Shown: positions 55,034 to 64,000 of the stretch, piece after piece | Layout of the letters: each line of letters begins with the position of its first letter | How positions within the stretch are numbered: the stretch's first letter is position 1 | Source: Scylla paramamosain | Taxonomy: Eukaryota; Arthropoda; Malacostraca; Decapoda; Portunidae | Length of the DNA stretch: 64,000 nt | Direction of reading: 5' to 3' | NCBI RefSeq assembly: GCF_035594125.1 | Contig: NC_087191.1 | Span: 6,087,967 to 6,151,966 of the forward strand | Translations under genes and position numbers: made by a program | The notes under the pieces: generated by a model | Told to the model about the DNA's origin: nothing | What the model saw: the letters and a program-made list of their open reading frames with translations, nothing else | Database searches by the model: none

Positions 55034-55810
55034 ATGGCGACTCCTACACCAGCCTCGGAGTCCCCATCTGGGGAGGGGACCATAAATGTCCCCAGGTCGG
55101 ACTGCCTTTACGTCGACGATCCTAAGTGTCTTGACACCCCCCTCAACTTTTTCTTCATTAACTTCTGCAACATTCGCGGTCTAAGATCTAATTTTCAATC
55201 TGTAGAACACCACCTCTCCTCTTCTAAACCTCATCTTCTTTTCCTCACTGAAACTCAGGTGTCTGAGGCAACTGACAGTAGCCCCTTTTCTGTTCCCTCC
55301 TACTTTCTCTATCCTCATTTTCGATCCAAAGCTGGATGCTGCGTTTATGTGCGCAATGACTTAACCTGCTCTCGTGCCCACGCTCTTGAATCTTCCGAGT
55401 TTTCCACCATCTGGCTACGACTACAGAGTCATTCTCATACTAAATTTATCTGTGCTGTATACCTCTCTCCTAACTCCTCTGACTATAAGAAATTCTTTGA
55501 CTACTTAACTTCCAAAGTGGAGCACATTCTGACCCTCTTCCCTTTTGCAGAGATCTCCATTCTTGGAGACTTCAATGTTCACCACCAGCTTTGGCTTTCC
55601 TCTCCCTTCACTGACCATCCTGGTAAACTAGCCTACAACTTTGCTATCCTCCATGACCTAGAGCAATTGGTGCAACACCCTACTCGTATTCCTGACCGTC
55701 TTGGAGATACGCCCAACATTCTTGACCTTTTCCTGACCTCTAATCCTTCTGCTTATGCTGTCACCCTTTCTTCTCTGTTGGGCTCCTCCGATCACAATCT
55801 CATATCTTAA
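55034..55810 (+). CDS. LINE endonuclease domain (apurinic-like), N-terminal piece
   Basis: 258 codons. After a short Pro/Ser-rich start comes an exonuclease-endonuclease-phosphatase fold. Visible motifs are NIRGLRSN (about residues 46-53, metal-binding Asn), LTETQ (catalytic Glu region, about 75), YLSPNS (about 147), ILGDFNVHH (about 179-187, catalytic Asp/Asn) and SSDHNLIS at the end (catalytic Asp-His). This enzyme nicks the target DNA so that reverse transcription can be primed there. All key residues are present, so the domain itself looks undamaged. The stop directly after SDHNLIS cuts it off from the reverse transcriptase. Codon use and GC content differ sharply from the satellite. It has no link to host genes. 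Confidence 0.9.
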   Translation: MATPTPASESPSGEGTINVPRSDCLYVDDPKCLDTPLNFFFINFCNIRGLRSNFQSVEHHLSSSKPHLLFLTETQVSEATDSSPFSVPSYFLYPHFRSKAGCCVYVRNDLTCSRAHALESSEFSTIWLRLQSHSHTKFICAVYLSPNSSDYKKFFDYLTSKVEHILTLFPFAEISILGDFNVHHQLWLSSPFTDHPGKLAYNFAILHDLEQLVQHPTRIPDRLGDTPNILDLFLTSNPSAYAVTLSSLLGSSDHNLIS

Positions 55811-55884
55811 TCTTGTCCTATCACTCCAATCCCTCCTCAGGATCCCCCTAAGCGAAGGTGCCTCTGGCGTTTTGCTTCTGCTAG

Positions 55885-56196
55885 TTGGGGGGACCTGACG
55901 AGGTATTTGCTGATTTTCCTTGGAATGACTACTGCTTCCGAGTCAGAGACCCGTCTTTGTGTGCTGAGCGCATAACAGAGGTGATAGTGTCTGGCATGGA
56001 GGCGTACATTCCTCACTCTTTTTCTCGTCCTAAACCTTCTAAACCTTGGTTTAACACAGCTTGTTCTCGTGCTATACATGATAGAGAGGTGGCCCACAAA
56101 AGGTACTTAAGCCTTCCATCACCAGAATCTCATGCACTTTATATTTCTGCCCGGAACCATGCCTGTTCTCCAACTAGCCAAAAACTCCTTCATTAA
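55885..56196 (+). pseudogene. LINE linker between endonuclease and reverse transcriptase
   Basis: 103-codon open piece in another frame from the endonuclease. It contains ADFPWNDYCF, PWFNTACSRAI and KRYLSLPSPESHALY, the W/F-rich spacer typical of this LINE group (the PW-x-x-x-C region). It ends by frameshift after SARNHA; the next piece, with LAKNSFINRK and PRDFWHLAKNI, continues in the first frame from about 56,163 up to a TAA at 56,303. It links EN and RT and has no known catalytic role. Confidence 0.8.
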
Positions 56197-56431
56197 CAGA
56201 AAATGTCAAAACCTTTCAAGATCTAACTCCCCTCGTGATTTCTGGCATCTAGCTAAAAATATCTCCAATAACTTTGCTTCTTCTTCTTTCCCTCCTCTAC
56301 TTTAACCAGATGGCACCACTGCTATCACATCTATTTCTAAAGCTGAACTCTTTGCTCAAACCTTTGCTAAAAACTCTACCTTAGAGGATTCTGGGCTTGT
56401 TCCTCCCTCTCCTCCACCCTCTGACTACTTC

Positions 56432-57670
56432 ATGCCACGTATTAAAATTCTTCGTAATGATGTTTTCCATGCCCTCGCTGGTCTAAACCCTCGGAAGGCT
56501 TATGGACCTGATGGGGTCCCTCCTATTGTTCTCCGAAACTGTGCCTCCGTGCTTGCACCTCGCCTGGTCAAACTCTTTCAGCTCTGTCTGTCAACATCTA
56601 CCTTTCCTTCTTGCTGGAAGTTTGCCTACATTCAACCTGTTCCTAAAAAGGGTGACCGCTCTAATCCCTCAAACTACCGTCCTATTGTTTTAATTTCCTG
56701 CTTATCTAAAGTTTTTGAATCTATCCTCAACAGGAAGATTCTTAAACATCTATCACTTCACAACCTTCTATCTGATCGCCAGTATGGGTTCCGTCAAGGC
56801 CGCTCTACTGGTGATCTTCTGGCTTTCCTTACTGAGTCTTGGTCATCCTCTTTTAGAGACTTTGGTGAAACTATTGCTGTTGCCTTGGACATATCAAAAG
56901 CCTTTGATAGAGTCTGGCACAAAGCTTTGATTTCAAAACTACCCTCCTACGGTTTCTATCCTTCTCTCTGTAACTTCATCTCAAGTTTCCTTTCTGACCG
57001 TTCTATTGCTGCTGTGGTAGACGGTCACTGTTCTTCTCCTAAATCTATTAACAGTGGTGTTCCTCAGGGTTCTGTCCTGTCACCCACTCTCTTCTTATTA
57101 TTCATTAATGATCTTCTAAACCAAACTTCTTGTCCTATCCACTCCTATGCTGATGATACCACCCTGCACTTTTCCACGTCTTTTCATAGACGTCCAACCC
57201 TTCAGGAGGTAAACATATCACGCAGGGAAGCCACAGAACGCCTGACTTCTGATCTTTCTAAAATTTCTGATTGGGGCAGAGCAAACTTGGTATTGTTCAA
57301 TGCCTCAATAACTCTATTCCTCCATCTATCAACTCGACACAATCTTCCAGACAACTATCCCCTCTTCTTCAATGACACTCAACTGTCCCCCTCTTCTACA
57401 CTGAACATCCTCGGTCTGTCCTTTACTTATAATCTGAACTGGAAACTTCACATCTCATCTCTAGCTAAAACAGTTTCTATGAAGTTAGGTGTTCTGAGAC
57501 GTCTCAGCCAGTTTTTCTCACCCCCCCCAGCTGCTAACACTGTACAAGGGCCTTATCCGTCCATGTATGGAGTATGCTTCACATGTCTGGGGGGGCTCCA
57601 CTCATACTGCTCTTCTAGACAGGGTGGAATCAAAAGCTTTTCGTCTCATCAACTCCTCTCCTCTAACTGA
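56432..57670 (+). CDS. LINE reverse transcriptase domain
   Basis: 412 codons from the first ATG; the same frame is open back to 56,306. RT blocks in order: [10 protein letters not shown] (about 22-31), [16 protein letters not shown] (about 71-86), [11 protein letters not shown] (about 117-127), block [13 protein letters not shown] (about 151-162) with its catalytic Asp, block [15 protein letters not shown] (about 207-220), block C YADD (about 239-242) with two catalytic Asp, and then LNILGLSFT. It copies LINE RNA into DNA at the nicked target. The catalytic residues are intact. The last ~48 codons, after the C8 run, are out of frame and are not real LINE protein. The original protein has no ATG here; it was one frame with the endonuclease. 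Confidence 0.92.
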   Translation: MPRIKILRNDVFHALAGLNPRKAYGPDGVPPIVLRNCASVLAPRLVKLFQLCLSTSTFPSCWKFAYIQPVPKKGDRSNPSNYRPIVLISCLSKVFESILNRKILKHLSLHNLLSDRQYGFRQGRSTGDLLAFLTESWSSSFRDFGETIAVALDISKAFDRVWHKALISKLPSYGFYPSLCNFISSFLSDRSIAAVVDGHCSSPKSINSGVPQGSVLSPTLFLLFINDLLNQTSCPIHSYADDTTLHFSTSFHRRPTLQEVNISRREATERLTSDLSKISDWGRANLVLFNASITLFLHLSTRHNLPDNYPLFFNDTQLSPSSTLNILGLSFTYNLNWKLHISSLAKTVSMKLGVLRRLSQFFSPPPAANTVQGPYPSMYGVCFTCLGGLHSYCSSRQGGIKSFSSHQLLSSN

Positions 57671-57989
57671 CTGTCTTCAGCCCCTCTCTCACCGCCGCAA
57701 TGTTGCATATCTAGCTGTCTTCTACCGCTATTTTCATGCTAACTGCTCTTCTGATCTTGCTAACTGCATGCCTCACCTCCTTCCGCGGCCTCGCTGCACA
57801 AGACTTTCTTCTTTCGCTCACCCCTATTCTGTCCACCTCTCTAACGCAAGAGTTAACCAGTATTCTCAATCATTCATCCCTTTCTCTGGTAAACTCTGGA
57901 ACTCCCTGCCTTCTTCTGTATTTCCACCTTCCTATGACTTGAATTCCTTCAAGAGGGAGGTTTCAAGACACTTATCCACCAATTTTTGA
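57567..57989 (+). CDS. LINE C-terminal region after the frameshift
   Basis: 140 codons in the third frame, open upstream to the C8 run. The true continuation runs [14 protein letters not shown], then [20 protein letters not shown], and ends FKREVSRHLSTNF followed by TGA. The LYKGLIRP...EYASHVW block is the conserved post-RT (thumb) region of jockey/CR1-like elements. Its collinear position and normal stop show that the element's 3' coding end is complete. It overlaps the out-of-frame tail of the RT piece because one extra C in the run moved the frame. Confidence 0.87.
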   Translation: MEYASHVWGGSTHTALLDRVESKAFRLINSSPLTDCLQPLSHRRNVAYLAVFYRYFHANCSSDLANCMPHLLPRPRCTRLSSFAHPYSVHLSNARVNQYSQSFIPFSGKLWNSLPSSVFPPSYDLNSFKREVSRHLSTNF

Positions 57990-58092
57990 CCACTGCTTTG
58001 ACCCTTTTATGGGACTGGCATTTCAGTGGGCATTTTTTTTAATAGATTTTTGTTGCCCTTGGCCAGTATCCTTCCTACATAAAAAAAAAACT
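57990..58092 (+). other. LINE 3' UTR and A-rich tail
   Basis: About 100 bp with GTTGCCCTTGGCCAGTATCC, then TCCTACAT and a run of 10-11 A ending CT. There is no canonical AATAAA. A short A-rich tail rather than a long poly(A) fits an old insertion. Confidence 0.75.
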
Positions 58093-58100
58093 CATATTGC
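58093..58100. repeat. Right target-site duplication of the LINE
   Basis: CATATTGC, followed by ATGCAAAGGACCC, which resumes the satellite monomer at its TGCATGCA box. It matches 54,779-54,786. Confidence 0.8.
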
Positions 58101-59671
<1,571 letters not shown>

Positions 59672-60077
59672 TTAGTACATATATTTAGGCGTTTTGGTTT
59701 CTAAAAAGCTGGAAAACGCTTAAATCATACGTTTTTGGTAATGTCTCCCGATAAAGGCTATTTATCGTTTTAGCATTTTGGAACGTAAAAAGCTCAAAAA
59801 CACTCAAAAGACACCATTTTGATAATGTTGTTTTGATTTCTATATAGAGTGTCTTCCATGCTCTTTAGAGTTTTGGTGCTAACGTTGAAAAGCACCGAAA
59901 TAAAATTAAATGGATGAATTTTTGCGTATTGGTACGTAATAAGCTTAAAAACATTTCAAATACACGTTTTTGGCAGTAATATTTTGTTTCTCCATGAAGT
60001 TTCTTTTCCATGCATTTTAGTGTTTTGGTACGTAAACAGCTGAAAACATAGAAAAGACACGTTTTTGTTTGTTTTGT
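59672..60077 (-). repeat. Reverse-oriented 5-mer-type satellite segment
   Basis: About four monomers in opposite orientation (TTTAGGCGTTTTGG, TTTTAGCATTTTGGAACG, CTCTTTAGAGTTTTGGTGC and TTTTAGTGTTTTGGTACG). They are diverged and of the 5-mer kind. The segment separates the 8-mer block from the right 11-mer block. Confidence 0.82.
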
Positions 60078-60408
60078 TTGCCAGAAAACTGTCTTTTAAG
60101 TGTTTTTCAGCATGTTAGGCACCAAAACGATAAATAACATGGAAGTCACTCTATATGGGAATCCAAAACAAAATTACTGAAAACGTGTCTTTTCGGTGTT
60201 TTACGTAGAAAAACGCAAAAACGGATGCAAACCAACCAATATGAAAAAAAAATAGAATAACAATATCAAAAAGGTATATTTTGGATGTTTTTGAGCTTGT
60301 TACCTACAAAAAAAGTGAAAATGGATGCAAAGCCCTCCCTATTGGGAAACAAAAGGACATTACGAGAAACGTGTATAATGAGTGTCTTATTATTTTCGAG
60401 CAAAAGAA

Positions 60409-60432
60409 CTTGTGGTTCACAAGAACCACAAG
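60409..60432. repeat. 10-bp-stem hairpin, HOR subfamily marker (copy 2)
   Basis: Same CTTGTGGTTC - ACAA - GAACCACAAG hairpin as at 41,272, with the same upstream CTTATTATTTTCGAGCAAAAG. Confidence 0.92.
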
Positions 60433-62402
60433 GCAAAAAACACAAAAACTCGTGTATATAAAGAAGTTTCTTAGATACCAAAATGCTGAAACTCATGAAT
60501 AACAATCTTAATTGAGAAACAGAACAACCTTACCAAAAGCGTGTATTTTCAGTGTTTTCACATTCTTAGATAGCAAAATCCCAAATAGAATGCGAAAATA
60601 GCTTTATGTGTGGAAAAAAAATGACATTACCAGAAGTGTCTTTTGAGTGTTTTTGACCGTGTTAGGCAATAAAGCACTAAAAAGCAGGGCAATCACATTA
60701 CATGGGAATAAAACTAACTTCGACCAAAAACTTGCCATTATGTATTTTTGAGCTCCTTACATACCAAAACGCTAAAACGCATGCAAAACACTCCTTTATG
60801 GAGAATCAGAAAAACATTACAAAAAATATGTGTTTTAAGTGTTTTTGATCATGTTACCTATAAAAAGGCTTAAATACATGCAAAGAACCCTATCTTTGGG
60901 AAACGAAAGGACATTACGAAAAACTTGTATTATGACTGTTTTTAAGTTCCTTAAGTACCAAAACGTTAAAATCCACAAAAGATACTCTTTAAAGAGAAAA
61001 AAAAAATTTTAAATAAAAAAATAGCATTTTTTTTTTTTTGTATTGCTTTTCATAAGTACCGAGATGCCAAAATTCTGCCAAAATTCAGGGAATTTATGTG
61101 GAAAAAAGAACATTATCAAAAAAGTTAATTATAGCTTTTTTTCGGATTGTTATTTACTAAACCCTAAAGTGCATGCAAAGCCACCTATATGAGGAAATTA
61201 AACGACTTTACCAGAAACCTGTCTTTTCAGTATTTTCAGCATGTTAGGCACCAAACCGATAAATAATAAGGAAGTCAGTCAATATGTGAATCCAAAACAA
61301 AATTACTGAAAACGTGTCTTTTCAGTGTTTTACGTAGAAAAAAAACGCTAAAACGGATGCAAAGCAACGAATATGAAGAAATAGAATAACGTTACCAAAA
61401 AGTGTTTTTGAGCATTTTACCTACAAAAAACGCGAAAATGGATGTAAAAGCACTCTATATTGGAAAGCAAAAGGACATTTAGAGAAACGTGTATAATGAT
61501 TGATTTATAGTTTCACACGAGCCACAAGGCAAAAAACGCAAAAACTCGTGTATATAGAGAAGTTTCTTACATACCAAAATGCTGAAATGCATGAATAACA
61601 CTTTTAATTGAGAAACAGAGCTACCTTACCAAATGTGTGTATTTTGAGTGTTTTTCACATTCCTAGTTACGAAAATCCCAAATTACATGCGAAACTAGCT
61701 TTATGAGGGGAAAAAAATGATATTACCAGAAAAGTGTCTTTTAAGTGTTTTTGAGCGTGATATGCAACAAAGCACTAAAAAGCAGAACAATCACATTACA
61801 TGGGAATAAAACCAACTTTTACGAAGAACTTGCCTTTAAGTGTTTTTTTTTAACTCCTTACATACCAAAACGCTAAAACGCATGCAAAACACCCTTTATG
61901 GAGAAACAGAGTAACATTACCAAAAACATATATTTTGAGTGTTTTTGATCATGTTATTTATAAACACGCTTAAATACATGCAAAGAACCTTATGTTTGGG
62001 AAACGAAAGGACATTACGAGAAACGTGTATTATGAGTGTTTTTAAGTTCCTTAAGTACCAAAAAAGCTAAAACCCACAAAATATATATATATATTTTTTT
62101 TTGTTATTCATTTTCATAGGTACTAAGATAACAAAATTCTGGCAATATTCTTTGGGAATCGAAAACAAAATTACTGAAAACGTGTCTTTTCGGTGTTTTA
62201 CGTCGAAAAACGCTAAAATGGATGCAAACCAGCCAATATGAAGAAATAGAATAACATTCCCAAAAAGGTATATTTTAAGTGTTTTTGAGATTGTTACCTA
62301 CAAAAAACGCGAAAATGGATGCAAAGCACTCCGTATTGGGAAAGAAAAGGACATTACGAGAAACGTGTATAATGAGTGTCTTATTATTTTCGGGGAAAAG
62401 AA

Positions 62403-62426
62403 CTTGTGGTTCACAAGAACCACAAG
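62403..62426. repeat. 10-bp-stem hairpin, HOR subfamily marker (copy 3)
   Basis: Same hairpin as at 41,272 and 60,409, with CTTATTATTTTCGGGGAAAAG upstream. Confidence 0.92.
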
Positions 62427-62939
62427 GCAAAAAACGCTAAAACTCGTGTATATAAAGAAGTTTTTTAGATACCAAAATGCTGAAACTCATGAATAACAAT
62501 CTTAATTGAGAAACAGAACAACATTGCCAAGTGCGTGTATTTTAAGTGTTTTTTCACATTCTTAGTTAGAAAATCCCCAAATAGCATGAGAAAATAGCTT
62601 TATGTGGGAAAAAAATAACATTACCAGAAGTGTCTTTTGAGTGTTTTTGAGCTTGTTAGGCAATAAAGCACTAAAAAGCAGGGCAATCATATTACATTGG
62701 AATAAAACCAACTTTTACCAAGAACTTGCCTTGAAGTGTTTTTCAGCTCCTTACATACCAAATCGCTAAAACGCATGCAAAACACTCCTTTATGGAGAAG
62801 CAGAATAACATTACCGATGTTTTTATCATGTTACCTATAAAAACGCTTAAATACATGCAAAGATCCCTATATTTGGGAAACGAAAGGACATTACGAGAAA
62901 TGTGTATTATAAATGTTTTTAAGTTCTTTAAGTACCAAA

Positions 62940-64000
62940 ACGTTAAAACCTACAAATAACACTCTTTATAGAGAAAAAATAAATAAATAAAAAAAAAGCA
63001 TTTTTAGGTTTTTGTCATTAATGTTCATAGGTACCAAAATGCCAAAATTCTGCCAAAATTCAATGAAATTATGTGGAAAAAAGAACATTATCTAAAAAGT
63101 TAATTTTACCTTTTTTTCGGAGTTATGTACCAAACCATAAAGTGTATGCAAAGCCACCTATTTGGGAAAATTTAACGACTTTACAAGAAACCTGTCTTTT
63201 GAGTGTTTTTATGCATGTTAGGCACCAAAACGATAGATAATATGAAAGTCACTCTGTATGGAAATCCAAAACAAAATTACTGAAAACGTGTCTTTTAAAA
63301 GATTTACGTAGAAAAACGCTAAAACGGATACAAACCAAACGATATAAAAAAAAAAAAATAGAATAACATTACCAGAAGAGTATATTTTGTGTGTTTTTGA
63401 GCTTGTTACATAAAAAAAAACGCAAAATTAGATACAAAGCACTGTATATTAGGATAAAAAAGGATATAACGAGAAACGTGCATAATGAGTGTTTTATACT
63501 TTCACCAGAATCACAAGGCAATAAACGCAAAAACTCGTCTGTGTGGAGAAGTTTCTAAGATACCAAAATGCTGAAACTCATGAATAACACTCTTAATCAA
63601 GAAACAAAGCAACCTTACTAAATGCGTGTATTTTGAGTGATTTTTTACATTCTTAGTTACCAAAACCCCAAATTCCATGCCAAACAAGCTTTATGTGGGA
63701 AAAAAATGAAATTACCAGAAAAGTGTATTTGAGTGTTTTTGAGCGTGTTAGGCAATAAAGCACTAAAAAGCAGGGCAATCACATTACATGGGAATAAAAC
63801 CAACTTTTACGAAGAACTTGACTTCTAGTGTTTTTGACACGCATTTAGTAAGGTTGTTCTGTTTCTCATTTAAGAGTGTTATTCATGAGTTTCAGCATTT
63901 TGGTATCTAGGAAACTTCTCGATATACACGAGTTTTTGCGTTTTTTGCCTTGTGGTTTTTTTGAACTATAAAACATTCATTATACACTTTTCCCGCAATG
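62940..64000. repeat. Segmental duplicate B, copy 2 (includes an inversion junction)
   Basis: Matches 28,090-29,150 variant by variant. Its forward part (62,940-63,837) and the start of the reverse part (63,838-64,000) are joined at the same TTTTTGACACGCATTTAG junction as copy 1. It runs off the window end, so its full length is unknown. Confidence 0.87.
63838..64000 (-). repeat. Reverse satellite segment at the window end
   Basis: ACACGCATTTAGTAAGG to CACTTTTCCCGCAATG, the reverse complement of m7 and the half monomer, then the start of another reverse monomer. It is the counterpart of 28,987-29,150. Confidence 0.85.

Larger units (their letters stand above)
55034..57989 (+). pseudogene. 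LINE EN-RT polyprotein, broken by stops and frameshifts
   Basis: If read through all breaks this spans about 985 codons, a normal size for jockey-like ORF2. It begins with ATG in TCATGGCGACTCC. Breaks seen: TAA at 55,808-55,810 just after the endonuclease SDH motif; a frame change near 55,887-55,900, where a G6 run lies; a frame change near 56,162, where a few bases seem lost after GCC; TAA at 56,303-56,305; and a frame change in the C8 run at 57,521-57,528. Together the pieces form one protein in collinear order with no large domain missing. This is mutational decay of a once-complete copy; one or more single-base changes in homopolymers could instead be assembly errors. Confidence 0.88.
54787..58092 (+). 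mobile_element. Non-LTR retrotransposon (LINE), jockey/CR1 group, degenerate
   Basis: About 3.3 kb with base composition near 45% GC, unlike the AT-rich satellite around it. Order of parts: ~250-bp structured leader; AP-type endonuclease; linker; reverse transcriptase with YADD centre; C-terminal LINE region; ~100-bp 3' UTR; short A-rich tail (ATAAAAAAAAAACT). An 8-bp target-site duplication (CATATTGC) flanks it, so it inserted by target-primed reverse transcription into the 8-mer satellite. The reading frame has at least two in-frame stops and three frame changes, so it cannot make an intact protein. No separate gag-like ORF1 is seen; either the family has one long ORF or the copy is 5'-truncated. 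Clade (jockey versus CR1/L2-like) is not certain from motifs alone. Confidence 0.93.
60078..63837 (+). repeat. Right 11-monomer HOR block
   Basis: About 3.4 units of the 1.11-kb HOR. The block begins inside m3 (GCCAGAAAACTGTCTTTTAAG), has m2 boxes near 61,051, 62,119 and 63,030, and a unit near 62,119-62,160 in which m2 is fused to m4 (GGCAATATTCTTTGGGAATC). The first 2 kb share private variants with 40,950-42,920, including the hairpin, the AGAAGTGTC deletion, CACTCCTTTATGGAG, CAGTCAATATGTGAATCC and the shortened AAAAAGTGTTTTTGA at the m5/m6 junction. No gene is seen. Confidence 0.88.

Noticed and set aside
54867..55085. 72-codon ORF in the LINE leader as a gag-like ORF1
   Set aside because: It overlaps the endonuclease start in another frame and has no zinc knuckle or coiled coil; it is most likely chance.
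55837..56097. Antisense ORF (86 codons) in the LINE
   Set aside because: Shadow of the sense coding region; Arg/His-rich with no recognisable domain.

Overview
This window looks like a piece of an animal nuclear genome, most likely a decapod crustacean (crab or shrimp). That guess rests on the one non-LTR retrotransposon present, whose endonuclease and reverse transcriptase wording I recognise from crab and shrimp genomes; I could not run a database search. No host protein-coding gene, rRNA, tRNA or CRISPR array is supported. About 94% of the window is one AT-rich tandem satellite family with a basic monomer of about 95-100 bp. On the strand called '+', the consensus monomer starts GGTACCAAAACGC, continues AAAATGCATGCAAAG, then CACCCTATATGGGGAAAC, and ends in T-rich sequence resembling GTGTCTTTTGAGTGTTTTTG. 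It carries two short palindromes, GGTACC and TGCATGCA. The many 60-190 codon open frames are by-products of this repeat.

The satellite is organised in higher-order repeats (HORs) of three kinds. (1) A 5-monomer HOR of about 480 bp fills 1-28.06 kb and a small piece at 59.67-60.08 kb. (2) An HOR of about 11.5 monomers and 1.11 kb fills 28.06-49.30 kb and 60.08-64 kb. It reads as two 5-monomer units plus one extra monomer and one half monomer, so it probably evolved from the 5-mer. (3) An HOR of about 8 monomers and 0.73 kb fills 49.30-59.67 kb. Over the 11-mers lies a further layer: the order of variant 11-mers repeats with an offset of 6,480 bp.

The array is a mosaic of orientations. From left to right it is: minus (1-6.28 kb), plus (to 22.69), minus (to 22.91), plus (to 24.05), minus (to 27.50), plus (to 27.64), minus (to 28.06), plus (to 28.99), minus (to 29.47), plus (29.47-59.67), minus (to 60.08), plus (to 63.84), minus (to the end). 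At least two segments far apart share private variants, and one of them includes an inversion junction. Inversion therefore came before duplication, at least once.

Inside the 8-mer block a non-LTR retrotransposon of the jockey/CR1 group (54,787-58,092, about 3.3 kb) is inserted. It has an 8-bp target-site duplication, a short A-rich tail, a structured 5' leader, and one long EN-RT reading frame. That frame is broken by at least two stops and three frameshifts, so the copy is probably dead. A 117-bp fragment of another, GC-richer interspersed repeat sits at 19.51-19.63 kb. Three long (AT)n tracts (119, 137 and 217 bp) and many poly(A)/poly(T) runs are scattered through the array. Overall this looks like constitutive heterochromatin, possibly centromeric or pericentromeric; the centromere idea is inference only.
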